From Pseudoalteromonas sp. '520P1 No. 423' (lineage in GTDB: Bacteria; Pseudomonadota; Gammaproteobacteria; Enterobacterales; Alteromonadaceae): 64,000 nucleotides of DNA. Below are positions 38,167 through 47,776 of this stretch, one piece after another. Each line of letters starts with the position of its first letter. The first letter of the stretch is position 1. Made by a program: the position numbers and the translations under genes. The stretch spans positions 3,596,001 through 3,660,000 of the forward strand of contig NZ_BBZB01000001.1 of assembly GCF_001269985.1 (NCBI RefSeq). Reading direction: 5' to 3'. The notes beneath the pieces are model-generated. The model was not told the origin of the DNA and did no database searches. It saw only the letters and a list, made by a program, of their open reading frames with translations.

Positions 38167-39282
38167 TTAAAGCTGTTTTAACTGTTTTTCTAAAGGTTTG
38201 GCATAAATACCTAAAACAATCTCTTTTAATTCATCTGGCACTTGCGCCATGCGTTGTTCAAACTGTTTTTTATCTGGCTCACTGACATCTGAAACATTAT
38301 GATTTGCAGCTATATAGTTACCGGGGTGCAAATAAAATGATGATAGAATTTGCTGATCAATAGTTTGAGCTAGCTCTTCTGGAGATTCACAACCTGAAAC
38401 AATTGGCTGACCAAATGCCAAGTGAACATGACCTTTATTTGATCTAAAACCTTCCATAATGCTATCCATATCTTCACCATCTTGCTTTTGATAATCACCA
38501 AATTTATCTTTATGGTAACGCTCATTCGCTTTAGCAATATCACATGGCTCAAATTGATAAGAAATAGAAACAGGCACAATATTAAGTTTCTGAACATACT
38601 CTTCAAAGCTTAACTTTTGCTTTCTACCTTGAAGCTGAATCATTTTAAGCAATGCAGGATCTGTATAGTCATTACCGTCTTTTGCTCGCCCTTCTTTTTG
38701 CGCTATCCATACTGAATTTCCCGTATCGATAGAATCAAAAATATATGCTGAAAGCTGACTTAGCGCTTTAAACATTTCTTTTGGTGCTTTGATTGAGCGT
38801 TTTACGATAAAGCTTTTATTTAAACGCATTAGCTCAGTGATATAAGGCACTTGTAATAAATTATCGCCAATCGCAATACGAACTGTACTCATATCATGAG
38901 AAAACATACCCCAGTTAACTAAAGCGGGATCTAAAGCAATATCTCTGTGATTAGATATGAATAAATATGACTTTGTTTTATCTAATTTATCGAGCCCAGA
39001 AAAAGTCACTTGTGATGTGGTTTTTTTTATCACTAAGCTTAAATATCTGGAAACCTCGTCTTGCAACTTTTCAACAGTATTTAGTTTTAGCCATTTTTTA
39101 GCTAATTGCCTTTTCAGTAAAGGTTTGGTGATAAACGATAAAGGTGATAACCACTTGGGAATATTATGTTTTGCTATTAAGTTAATAAAATCATCATCAT
39201 TGATCAAGCGCTGTAATGATGCAGGCACTTCACTATCTTTATAGGGACGAATGTCTGCAAATTTATCTTCTTTTTGACTCAC
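38167..39282 (-). CDS. 1-acyl-sn-glycerol-3-phosphate acyltransferase-like
   Basis: The 371-residue protein has the PlsC/PlsB acyltransferase motif NHRDIALD (H-x4-D, about residue 113), followed by a second block around FIVKRS and IAQKEGRAKDG. Family enzymes acylate glycerophosphate or lysophospholipid at the inner membrane. It is longer than PlsC. The start is GTG. Substrate specificity is not clear. Confidence 0.82.
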   Translation of the reverse strand: MSQKEDKFADIRPYKDSEVPASLQRLINDDDFINLIAKHNIPKWLSPLSFITKPLLKRQLAKKWLKLNTVEKLQDEVSRYLSLVIKKTTSQVTFSGLDKLDKTKSYLFISNHRDIALDPALVNWGMFSHDMSTVRIAIGDNLLQVPYITELMRLNKSFIVKRSIKAPKEMFKALSQLSAYIFDSIDTGNSVWIAQKEGRAKDGNDYTDPALLKMIQLQGRKQKLSFEEYVQKLNIVPVSISYQFEPCDIAKANERYHKDKFGDYQKQDGEDMDSIMEGFRSNKGHVHLAFGQPIVSGCESPEELAQTIDQQILSSFYLHPGNYIAANHNVSDVSEPDKKQFEQRMAQVPDELKEIVLGIYAKPLEKQLKQL

Positions 39283-39406
39283 GTGGATTTGACTCTATAC
39301 ATTAATAAAACAAAATGAACCATAGTCTACCTTGACTACTCTCACTAAGCCAAGGTAAACATGTCGTACCAGTGTAAAAACAGCGGGATTTATATACAAT
39401 TAAAAA

Positions 39407-40507
39407 TTATACTAATGCCAACATATGATTATCCCACTTAATGCCTGAAACTGTTTGCTGTTTTATAGGCTTTTGACTCAAAGCTGCAATACGTTTTATC
39501 ACTCCCTTACCATTGGACAACATAAAACCATCATCTGCTAATGCAACACCAGCACAATCTCTATTGTTATATAAACCAATGAATTTATCTGTATTTAAAT
39601 CCCAGTAAGAAACTAAATCACCTCTAGGTGCACTGACTGCCGCTATATTCAAAGCGCTATCTATGCAAACACTGGCTGTATATTGCTGCATTTTCCGCCA
39701 CGTTTTTTGGTCAACATCACATGCCTTTAACGCCGAATTACCTTGTTGGGTAAAAATAAGCGGTACCCTTTGATTTTTAGCACCTTGGTACTGCATACCA
39801 ATTACCACTTTGTCTTGTGCACTCACAGCCAAGTGGCGAATACTCAGTTGATTATCGGGGGCATGAAACTGATTTATGATCTTGCCAGTTTGGGTATTTA
39901 AATAGGCCAAATTTGGTTTCATGGTATCCAAATTCAGCTTTTTTCTAGGTGTATTCGGATGAGTACCAATACCACCATTAGCTATCACCAAAGTAATGCC
40001 ATCACTTAAAAAGGCACATTGGTGTGGACCGATACCTGCGGAATCATACTCAGCTACGATATCAAATGTTGTAACATCTCTGACTACAATTTTTCCTTGT
40101 TGATTTTCATAGTCATTTTCTGGCGTAAATAGCCATTTTCCATCAGATGAAAACACGCCATGACCATAAAAATGTCGCCCTTCTTGAGATTTTATCGTTT
40201 GCCTTAAAGTGCCATCAGATAAATCAATATCAAAAATCATATTGCCGGGCCTGCGTGCAAAGGCAAACACGCGATCTTTATCCTTTGGTACTTGGGCTAA
40301 ATCATGACCTCGATATGGGATCTCAACTTTTGATACGATATTGCCATTTTCGTCTAACTTAGCGACAAAGTGTTTATTATTTGATGTATTAAAAGCACTG
40401 GCATAATGCTTAGTATTTAAAGTGTCGCATGCAGGTAAGGTCGCTATGCCAGCAAAAGCTAGCATAGACTTACAAAAACCTCTGCGATTAATATTAATCG
40501 CCGTCAT
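39407..40507 (-). CDS. DUF1513 periplasmic beta-propeller protein
   Basis: The 366-residue protein has a twin-arginine-like signal NRRGFCKSMLAFAGIA with a possible lipobox LPAC, then YVTN/propeller-like repeats (FSSDGKWLFTPENDY). It is the last gene of the imelysin/di-haem cluster and its ATG lies inside the upstream imelysin gene. DUF1513 proteins occur in Fur-regulated iron clusters; the biochemical role is unknown. Confidence 0.85.
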   Translation of the reverse strand: MTAININRRGFCKSMLAFAGIATLPACDTLNTKHYASAFNTSNNKHFVAKLDENGNIVSKVEIPYRGHDLAQVPKDKDRVFAFARRPGNMIFDIDLSDGTLRQTIKSQEGRHFYGHGVFSSDGKWLFTPENDYENQQGKIVVRDVTTFDIVAEYDSAGIGPHQCAFLSDGITLVIANGGIGTHPNTPRKKLNLDTMKPNLAYLNTQTGKIINQFHAPDNQLSIRHLAVSAQDKVVIGMQYQGAKNQRVPLIFTQQGNSALKACDVDQKTWRKMQQYTASVCIDSALNIAAVSAPRGDLVSYWDLNTDKFIGLYNNRDCAGVALADDGFMLSNGKGVIKRIAALSQKPIKQQTVSGIKWDNHMLALV

Positions 40508-41672
40508 TTGAATTAAAACCTGGGTTAAAACCTGTTACTTGCACAAAGTCACTGGCCATAATTGTACGAAGGGCTGTAATTTTTGTTGCTATCTCAATTA
40601 ACTGAGCACGAGTCTCTTGTGTAGTAATAGCTTGCTCTAATGACACACTTAAACCATCAATAGCTGTATAAACGTCAAAAAATGCACTTTTTATTGTGGT
40701 ATCCAAAGTTTCATTTTCATTGATTTCAACTAAGTAATCATCAAAACCATAATCATTTGCACCTAAATAAACTAACTCTAACGCCTTTATATTTTCTTTA
40801 ATATTGTCAAATGAAGTTTCGCTGCGGTACTGCTCAGCATAGTCAACTTTACCAGGTAAAGCTGTGTCTAAGGCTTTATTGATTTTGTTATCAACTATCA
40901 CTTCCATTAATTCAAACCAGTTAGTAAGTTGTTTTTCTAAAATTGCTTGCTCTGGTGTGCCTGCACAATCTGAACAACTAAAATCACCTGTACCATTGAT
41001 ATACTCATCACGACTAGTTTGTAACCACTTATCATTAATTGTCGATGTGATAGTTTTAACATTTGCTGCAATAGACATAACAGCTTCACAACGCTTCGCT
41101 TTATCATCTGCTACCAACAAACCGTTAACTTCTAACTCAGGATATAATAAATATTCTAAAGCCGGAATGCCCTGTGCACCATCTTGTGTTAGTGCCACCA
41201 CTTCTTCATTTAGTGGTTCAGCTGCTAATAAAGTTGCCACCCCCCTTGAAATAGCAGCATTTGTATCTGGCCAAATTTGTAATCGATAATTAAAAAAGCT
41301 TTCGGTTACAGGCCCTAGTTTAATTGGTTTACTATGCTGCCAAGACAAACTTAACGTAGACCAACTTGATTGTAATTTTTTAAGCTCAGTCTCAGTCGCT
41401 GTTAAATTAGAACAAAAATCAATGCTCGCCATTTCAAAATCATCAGCTTTATTAACTAAATCACTATACGCTGGCAAAATATAATTATCGGCTAATGACG
41501 TTAATACTGCAGTCATCGCTTCATCTTGTGTTTTTTTGATAGGCGTAGTTGTACCGCCTGATCCGCCACCAGCATTGCCAGTTTCACCTGAATCTACCTT
41601 TTTAGAAGACCCTGAACCACCACATGCAGTTAATGCAAAACTAATGGCTAAAATTAATGCTAAATTTTTCAC
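40494..41672 (-). CDS. Imelysin-family lipoprotein (second copy)
   Basis: The 392-residue lipoprotein has signal and lipobox LTAC. The imelysin core has GIPALEYLLYPE (about residues 143-154), the form seen in the imelysins paired with DUF1513. Imelysins are periplasmic proteins tied to iron uptake. GTG start with AAGGA 7 nt upstream. A CSDC pair lies near residue 232. Overlaps the DUF1513 gene by 14 bases and follows the di-haem gene by 10 bases. Confidence 0.87.
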   Translation of the reverse strand: MKNLALILAISFALTACGGSGSSKKVDSGETGNAGGGSGGTTTPIKKTQDEAMTAVLTSLADNYILPAYSDLVNKADDFEMASIDFCSNLTATETELKKLQSSWSTLSLSWQHSKPIKLGPVTESFFNYRLQIWPDTNAAISRGVATLLAAEPLNEEVVALTQDGAQGIPALEYLLYPELEVNGLLVADDKAKRCEAVMSIAANVKTITSTINDKWLQTSRDEYINGTGDFSCSDCAGTPEQAILEKQLTNWFELMEVIVDNKINKALDTALPGKVDYAEQYRSETSFDNIKENIKALELVYLGANDYGFDDYLVEINENETLDTTIKSAFFDVYTAIDGLSVSLEQAITTQETRAQLIEIATKITALRTIMASDFVQVTGFNPGFNSNDGD

Positions 41673-41682
41673 TTTATTATCC

Positions 41683-43098
41683 TTAAATTTGTTTTAAGAA
41701 AAAGATAACCGCGTCTCTTTGCGATTTATCTAATTTTATAAATGCTTGTTGTGATGACTTTGCTTCACCGCCATGCCATAAAATGGCTTCTTCTAATGTT
41801 CTGGCTCTACCGTCATGTAAAAAAGCTTGATAACCTTGGATATGTTTTTGCAAACCTAAACCCCATAATGGTGCTGTTCGCCACTCTGAACCTGTAGCTT
41901 TAAATTCAGCTTTACCATCAGATAATCCTTCACCCATATCGTGTAAAGCAAGATCGGTATAAGGCCAAATTTTTTGTCCTGCCAACTCTTTTACTGGGTA
42001 GCTTTCATCAGTTTTAAAACTCGGCTGATGACATGAATGACAGTTCAATTGATAAAAAATTTCACGTCCTAATTGGGCTTGTTTACTTTTAAGTGAACGA
42101 GTTGGTTGAACTGCAACATGTTGACCCATGTAAACAGTTAAATCGTGCAGTTTCTCAGGGATCTCCTGCTGCTTGTCATGTCCGCCAAGTAAAGACCTTT
42201 GACGACAGCCTATTTGTATATGCGAACAGGTATCAGACTGAAAAAATGGATTTGTAATTCCAATATCATTTACAAACGCACCTGCCGTTTGTTGCGCTAA
42301 ACTGGGGTGCAATGCTTTAAAACCAAAACGCCCTACAGCCACTTTTTGAGTTAATACATCAGGCACTAAATTGTACTTAGCACTAATTCCATCATTATTA
42401 GAATCGGCAATATCTTCAAGGGCAAGTAAGTCCTCTTCTTTTATCGCATCAAGCAAACCCATGCCGTAAATAGCAGGTGCATAACGCGGTGATAAAACAG
42501 TGCTTTCTTCTAGCTTTCCATAATTTAAATTAACTAATTCATAGCTAGGCTTACGTAATTGATAAGATGAGCCGTCAGCGTAAGTGCCATTAATAAATTC
42601 ATACTTGAGTTTTATTTCAGCTTCAGGCTCTATCACTGTTGAAAGCGCTTTATGAGACAAACGAATTGCAAATGGCTGTAATTGGCCACCATAATTTTCA
42701 TCTACTTTTGCACCGTCGATTTTAGCACCTAAACGGATCAGTAAAGCCATAGGTTTTGAAACACCTTCAACAGGTTCACGACCTCGACCTCCCCTTGCAT
42801 GACATGCCTTGCAAGAGCGCGCATTGAATAATGGACCTAAACCATCTCTATCTTCAGTTACAGCAGGCGCTGCTATCCAAGGATCTCTAAAAAAAGAAAA
42901 TCCATCCCAAAAATCTAATTCATCATCTAAAGATAAATTTCCTGATGGATGAATAAATGTTCTGGTATTGACTCTTTTTAAAGTTGCCTCACCTGCGGGT
43001 TTAAACTCACTAATATCAAACTTAGGTGCATATGTTTTATCTACAGGCTGACATGCAGATAAAACACACAATAAACTTAGTAAAAATAATACTCTCAT
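41683..43098 (-). CDS. Di-haem oxidoreductase-like c-type cytochrome (DUF1111), lipoprotein
   Basis: The 471-residue protein has a lipobox LSAC and two c-haem motifs, CKACHARGGRG (about residue 97) and CHSCHQ (about 352). The C-terminus has LHDGRARTLEEAILWHGGEA, typical of this family. The first base of its ATG is the last base of the upstream stop (TAATG), so translation is coupled to the related upstream gene. It may act as a redox enzyme for iron in the periplasm. Confidence 0.88.
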   Translation of the reverse strand: MRVLFLLSLLCVLSACQPVDKTYAPKFDISEFKPAGEATLKRVNTRTFIHPSGNLSLDDELDFWDGFSFFRDPWIAAPAVTEDRDGLGPLFNARSCKACHARGGRGREPVEGVSKPMALLIRLGAKIDGAKVDENYGGQLQPFAIRLSHKALSTVIEPEAEIKLKYEFINGTYADGSSYQLRKPSYELVNLNYGKLEESTVLSPRYAPAIYGMGLLDAIKEEDLLALEDIADSNNDGISAKYNLVPDVLTQKVAVGRFGFKALHPSLAQQTAGAFVNDIGITNPFFQSDTCSHIQIGCRQRSLLGGHDKQQEIPEKLHDLTVYMGQHVAVQPTRSLKSKQAQLGREIFYQLNCHSCHQPSFKTDESYPVKELAGQKIWPYTDLALHDMGEGLSDGKAEFKATGSEWRTAPLWGLGLQKHIQGYQAFLHDGRARTLEEAILWHGGEAKSSQQAFIKLDKSQRDAVIFFLKQI

Positions 43099-44783
43099 TA
43101 AAGCGACTCTAAAAATGCTAACAACTGACTACGTTCATTTTTAGATAAAGCAACAAAGTTTTGTTTAGCCGTTTTAGCTTCACCATCGTGCCAAAGAATT
43201 GCTTCACTGATAGTACGCGCGCGTCCATCATGCAAAAAAGTCGCATTTGGATTAACAGTTTGTACTAAACCTAAACCCCAAAGTGCAGGCGTTTTCCATT
43301 CAGTCCCTGTTGCATTTCCTTCTGGACGATCATCTGCTAAACCATCACACTTTTGCACCCAATAACATTGTTCTCCTGAGATACACGCATTGCCTTCATT
43401 ATCTTCACGTGTAATTTCAGCACATTGACCACCCATATCATGTAATAATAAATCTGTGTATGGATAAATTACTTGTTCGCTTAGTGCTGCAATTGGTGTT
43501 GATGACTCTGCTATATCTAATAAACCGGCATCACCGAGTAAACTCCCCTGCGCCTCGCCTGTTTTATGTCGTGGTACATGACAAGAAGCACATTTGTTCT
43601 CATGAAACAAAGTACGTCCTGCTAATACATCAGCACCCCAAGTATTGGTTTGTTTATTGAAACCTCTACGCTCAGGCACAGCTAATAAACGGTTATAAAA
43701 TTCGACCTGCGCTAAAGATAATTTACTTAAATCTAAATTACCTGCTTCATTATCTTGCTCTTGTTTTGCTTTATTAATGCAAGCAGCTTGTAAATCTGTG
43801 CAAGGTTCTTCTTGAGCAACAAAGTTAGTTATGCCCATATCGCCACGATATGCACCTGATATTTGTTGTAATACAGATGCAGTTACCGCTTTATAACCAA
43901 AGCGCGCTAATTTGTTTTCATTTGAGATTGGCTCTTCAACATAGACTGCTCTACCAGAGATTCCATCATTATCAACATCGTCTTCGTCTGCATAAGCAGT
44001 AATATATTCTTGTGGAATAGCACCTAATAAACCTGAACCAAATACCGCAGGTGACACTCTTGGTGAGAACCTCACAGCATCATTAAAGTCACCATAAGAC
44101 AGATCTTTTACTTTATAAATTGGCTTTCTGAGTTGATAGCTTTCACCATCATCAAATTGACCATTAATAATTTCGTACTCTACAAATGCATAGGCTTCAC
44201 CATAAGCTAAACCTTCGTCTAATGCGCCATTGTGTTTTGGCAATGCACCTTTATCATGCCCTTCAACTGTGCCAAATGTTTGAATTTGATCTCCGTATAT
44301 AACATCAGGTACTCCTTTATCATCACTCACTCTTAAAAACATGCTTGTCATAGCCATTTTTGTATTTGCAGGTACTTCTCCACGACCGTCCTTAATATGA
44401 CAGCCTTGGCAAGTAGCGTTATTAAATAAAGGACCTTGCCCTTTATGTATGCCTCTAAATAAATGATCCCCAGTTTTAAATACACCATCGAGCTCAAAAT
44501 CACTTCGGATCAAAGGTGCTGATTGGCTAAATGCATCTTCATTAAATACATTTGTACTGGCTTCTCCGCCACTTAAATGCTCGTTTTCATCAGGTGTTTG
44601 CGCAGAGATTGTTGGCAAACCATCTTTTGGCTGACCAGGAAAAATGACATTACCACCGCCAGTATTTCCACCTGAATTACCATCTGTATTACCATTTGAA
44701 TTGTTAGAAGAGTCAGAACCACCGCCACATGCAGATATCAAAACACTTGAAGATATAAGAAGTGCTAAAATTTGCTTTTTCAT
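43098..44783 (-). CDS. Di-haem oxidoreductase-like c-type cytochrome (DUF1111), larger paralogue
   Basis: The 561-residue lipoprotein (lipobox ISAC) has a Gly/Asn/Ser-rich linker of about 30 residues, then haem motifs CQGCHIKDGRG (about 127) and CASCHVPRH (about 398). LHDGRARTISEAILWHDGEA marks the C-terminus. A block with three extra cysteine clusters (about 450-480) is absent from its neighbour. It is a tandem paralogue of the next gene; the pair is usual in this cluster type. Confidence 0.88.
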   Translation of the reverse strand: MKKQILALLISSSVLISACGGGSDSSNNSNGNTDGNSGGNTGGGNVIFPGQPKDGLPTISAQTPDENEHLSGGEASTNVFNEDAFSQSAPLIRSDFELDGVFKTGDHLFRGIHKGQGPLFNNATCQGCHIKDGRGEVPANTKMAMTSMFLRVSDDKGVPDVIYGDQIQTFGTVEGHDKGALPKHNGALDEGLAYGEAYAFVEYEIINGQFDDGESYQLRKPIYKVKDLSYGDFNDAVRFSPRVSPAVFGSGLLGAIPQEYITAYADEDDVDNDGISGRAVYVEEPISNENKLARFGYKAVTASVLQQISGAYRGDMGITNFVAQEEPCTDLQAACINKAKQEQDNEAGNLDLSKLSLAQVEFYNRLLAVPERRGFNKQTNTWGADVLAGRTLFHENKCASCHVPRHKTGEAQGSLLGDAGLLDIAESSTPIAALSEQVIYPYTDLLLHDMGGQCAEITREDNEGNACISGEQCYWVQKCDGLADDRPEGNATGTEWKTPALWGLGLVQTVNPNATFLHDGRARTISEAILWHDGEAKTAKQNFVALSKNERSQLLAFLESL

Positions 44784-44813
44784 TTTACGCCCATAGAATC
44801 AAAAGCTAATAAA

Positions 44814-44842
44814 CAAAAAAACCCACTCAATAGTGGGTTTTT
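44814..44842 (-). terminator. Intra-operon terminator after irpA-like gene
   Basis: Arms AAAAACCCACT and AGTGGGTTTTT lie between the first imelysin gene and the di-haem genes. It probably lowers read-through, giving more imelysin than downstream products. Confidence 0.7.
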
Positions 44843-44857
44843 AACTAATACAAAAAA

Positions 44858-46303
44858 CTAACCACCAAATTCGTCAGTATCTTGTTTTAAATCACTTGTT
44901 GTTACTTCAAGTGCAGTGATCGCTTCATTGATCACATCTGTTTGCGCTTTTAGCGCTTCTATCGTTTCAGTTACTGCAGGTTTAAAATCAGCTAACTGAA
45001 TCTGTAAATCAAATGACGTACCCATTTTAGCATTAGTATCAATAACTGACGCTTTTGCCATCGTTAGTTCAAGTGCTGCACGTAATTTATTAGCAAGTTC
45101 TGGATGACCTTCTACTACCAATAAGTCATAAATACTTGCACCTTGCAATACTTCACCGGTATCACGCGTATACTGACCAGAAAATGCATTTTGAATGCCT
45201 TTTGCATTTAGGAAAATATCACGGTGAGTATTATCAGAAAAACATGAATGCTCATCTTCTTGTGAGTCTGTACGAAGTGCAATACTCATACGCTCACCTG
45301 CTAATTCACCGTAACTTAAACGACCCATGCCTTCTAAGATTTTTGCTAATGATACTTTTGAGTTATCTGTATTCGTGAAATTATTGTAATGAAAACCAGA
45401 ACCAGGTGCCCAAGTATTAGCTACCGCTTGTAAATCATCAATTAATAGTTCAGCTGCTGCGATTAGGAACTGGCCACGACGAATACATTGCTCATTATCA
45501 GCACCAGTTTCACCTGATGTACAAGTCCCGACTTTACCTTCAAAATCATTTGCTACAGTGTAGTAATCTGATGCTTTACGATAGCCTGCAGAGTAATCAC
45601 GATTAGCAGTGTATGTGCCATCTTCATTTAAATCCTGACCCCATAATAAAAACTCAATAGCATGGTAGCCAGACGTTACATTCGCTTCATCTTGTGCATC
45701 ATTAACACCACCAAACGCAGCTTGTAATACAGCTTTATTGATTACAGGATAAGTTACGCTATCAGCAATAATATTTCCGCCTACAGGTAAAGATGATACG
45801 CTTTCAGGATTTTGTAAGTTATCCATATCTATAGTGTAATCAATAAATGCTTCGGCTAATGGCCAAGCATTGATTGCACCTTCAGGACCCGCTTCAGGCT
45901 CTAAAACCCAGTTACCTTGTGCATCTTTTGTTAAATTATCAATTGGTCCTTCACGGAAACGGTAAACTTCAGACTGACCATAGGATTCACGCGAATCAAG
46001 CCACGCCTCTTTAGCTCTTGTGAAATTCTCATCTGTTGGTGCTGCAACAAAAACTTCTAATTGTTCTTTTAATGCTTTAGCAGCAATTAAAGAGTCACTA
46101 TAAACAGCATATGCATGTTGTGCATTTGTATTTACAACATCAGAAGTTGTAACAAAAACGCTTACGCCATTTGTACCATCAACACCACTCGTACCGTTAG
46201 CACCGTCAACACCATTAGTGCCATTCTTACCATCGTCACCGCCACAACCAGCTAAAATAGCCGCGCATACTACTGATAATGCAAAACTCTTAGAAAATTT
46301 CAT
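44858..46303 (-). CDS. irpA: Imelysin-family iron-regulated lipoprotein (IrpA-like)
   Basis: The 481-residue lipoprotein (lipobox LAGC) has a repetitive Gly-Thr-Asn stretch after it (NGTNGVDGANGTSGVDGTNG). The GxHxxE motif appears as SGYHAIEFLLWGQD (about 208-221), characteristic of imelysin/IrpA proteins, thought to bind iron or an iron complex. AAGGGAA precedes the ATG. First gene of the iron cluster, with Fur-like boxes upstream and a terminator downstream. Confidence 0.88.
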   Translation of the reverse strand: MKFSKSFALSVVCAAILAGCGGDDGKNGTNGVDGANGTSGVDGTNGVSVFVTTSDVVNTNAQHAYAVYSDSLIAAKALKEQLEVFVAAPTDENFTRAKEAWLDSRESYGQSEVYRFREGPIDNLTKDAQGNWVLEPEAGPEGAINAWPLAEAFIDYTIDMDNLQNPESVSSLPVGGNIIADSVTYPVINKAVLQAAFGGVNDAQDEANVTSGYHAIEFLLWGQDLNEDGTYTANRDYSAGYRKASDYYTVANDFEGKVGTCTSGETGADNEQCIRRGQFLIAAAELLIDDLQAVANTWAPGSGFHYNNFTNTDNSKVSLAKILEGMGRLSYGELAGERMSIALRTDSQEDEHSCFSDNTHRDIFLNAKGIQNAFSGQYTRDTGEVLQGASIYDLLVVEGHPELANKLRAALELTMAKASVIDTNAKMGTSFDLQIQLADFKPAVTETIEALKAQTDVINEAITALEVTTSDLKQDTDEFGG

Positions 46304-46319
46304 TACGTTCCCTTAAACT

Positions 46320-46338
46320 GTAAATGATAATTAATATT
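46320..46338. promoter_or_regulatory. Candidate Fur box 1
   Basis: By hand count this 19-bp site, with TGATAATTAATATT at its core, matches 14 of 19 positions of the Fur consensus GATAATGATAATCATTATC. It lies 17 bases before the irpA-like start. Iron-replete repression of the imelysin cluster is inferred. Confidence 0.55.
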
Positions 46339-46375
46339 ATTTGCGAGCATTCTATATACATACAGTAATAATATC

Positions 46376-46394
46376 AATAACGATAATTACTTTC
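46376..46394. promoter_or_regulatory. Candidate Fur box 2
   Basis: AATAACGATAATTACTTTC matches 14 of 19 positions of the Fur consensus, 73 bases before the irpA-like start. Two such sites at one promoter strengthen the case. Confidence 0.55.
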
Positions 46395-46587
46395 ATTTAC
46401 ATTTATTGACGTAGTTCATGCTAATTGAGGTGCGCTTAAACAGTTATCTGTTACATTGAAAGGTTGGGTGACATATACTCATATAAGGGTGATGCGTTTA
46501 TTTAAAGGTTAAACCCACAGAGATATTATTAAAAGCTTATGTAAATTACACCTTAAATAATTTAATAACATTTGATTTTAAAAGGTT

Positions 46588-46620
46588 ATATCTTAAAGCC
46601 TAAACCAGCCTTTAAGATAT
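46588..46620 (-). terminator. Hairpin downstream of the metal permease
   Basis: A perfect 11-bp stem (ATATCTTAAAG and CTTTAAGATAT) lies 20 bases past the permease stop. The T tract on the minus strand is weak. The rest of the 336-bp gap between this gene and the irpA-like gene holds the Fur-like boxes and no recognised gene. Confidence 0.45.
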
Positions 46621-46639
46621 AAAAATATCTCATTACTAA

Positions 46640-47776
46640 TTACTTTTTAAACCTTAAAACGACTAGCCTAATTAACAGGGCTATCAGTAATATAGCAAAT
46701 GCTTGCATTAGCCAATGTGGTAAGACATGGTTTTCTTCACCTAGCATAGGCGCCACTTCAATGCCGTATGTCTCAACTAAAAAGTCAGTCAATAAACCAA
46801 ATATAATCGCAATGCCTATTACACCAGTTAGATACGCAGCGACTGCACGTTTACCTAACTCATTGATCACCACACCTAAAGTTGCAATATTAGTAGCAGG
46901 GCCTGCAAGCATAAAAACTAAAACAGCACCGGGCGATACCCCTGAGAGTAATAACCCTGCAGCTATTGGCGTTGAAGCAGTAGCACAGATATACATAGGA
47001 ATGCTGATCAAAACCACGACTACCATAGCTAAAATGCCAGTTCCCCATTGCGTAAAGAAGTCGTTAGGTACAAAACTTTGAATCAGAGCAGCAAAAAATA
47101 AGCCTATTAATAACCATTTGGCGGTATCTTGTAATAACTTTGTACAGCTAAAATGAAGCGCTTCAAAAATCCGACTACTAGGTTCACCAATTGAACCCTC
47201 ATGATTATGAGGTGTTTGATGTTTATTTTCAGAGCAACAAGCTACTTTTACAGGTTTTGACTCTGGTTCTTTTTTGCTACAGTAACTAATTTCAACTTTT
47301 GGCTCTTTTTTACTACAACATGTTTCTTTTACATCATGTTTATGTGCACTTTCTTCTGGAGTGGCACCTTTATCACGACCTACCAATAAACCAGCGACAA
47401 TTGCACTTGTTATTGCAGCTATTGGCCTAATTACAGCCATAAATGGGCCTAATAAAACATAAGATACTGAAATTGAATCTACGCCTGTTTCAGGTGTTGA
47501 AACTAAAAATGCTGTTGTTGCACTTTTTGAGGCGCCCGCTCTTCTTAACCCTAAAGCCGCAGGGATCACACCACAAGAACATAAAGGCATAGGCGCACCA
47601 ATTAATGCAGCTTTCACAGTTGAAACAAAACCCTCTTTGCCTAAATGTTTAATTAAGAAATTTTTTGGTAAATAAACCTTAATCAAACCTGCTATAAATA
47701 ACCCTAATAAAAGCCAAGGTGCAGAAATAACAAACAGTTGCCAAAAGTTATCAATTAACGCGATTAAATGAGTCAT
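46640..47776 (-). CDS. Permease of the SO_0444/YraQ (DUF318) type, probable metal efflux
   Basis: The 378-residue protein has about eight transmembrane helices in two halves. PMPLCSCGVIPAALGLR (about residue 60) and a second YICATASTPIAAGL block are family hallmarks. The cytoplasmic loop between (about 145-195) is rich in Cys and His: ETCCSKKEP, SYCSKKEP, VACCSENKHQTPHNHEG. Proteins of this kind are called SO_0444-type Cu/Zn exporters. It overlaps the MerR gene by 26 bases, so a metal signal and transport are coupled. Confidence 0.85.
   Translation of the reverse strand: MTHLIALIDNFWQLFVISAPWLLLGLFIAGLIKVYLPKNFLIKHLGKEGFVSTVKAALIGAPMPLCSCGVIPAALGLRRAGASKSATTAFLVSTPETGVDSISVSYVLLGPFMAVIRPIAAITSAIVAGLLVGRDKGATPEESAHKHDVKETCCSKKEPKVEISYCSKKEPESKPVKVACCSENKHQTPHNHEGSIGEPSSRIFEALHFSCTKLLQDTAKWLLIGLFFAALIQSFVPNDFFTQWGTGILAMVVVVLISIPMYICATASTPIAAGLLLSGVSPGAVLVFMLAGPATNIATLGVVINELGKRAVAAYLTGVIGIAIIFGLLTDFLVETYGIEVAPMLGEENHVLPHWLMQAFAILLIALLIRLVVLRFKK

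Noticed and set aside
44858..46303. Gly-Thr-Asn repeat after the IrpA-like lipobox as a collagen-like domain
   Set aside because: Only about 20 residues; it is more simply a flexible lipoprotein linker, as also seen in the neighbouring lipoproteins.
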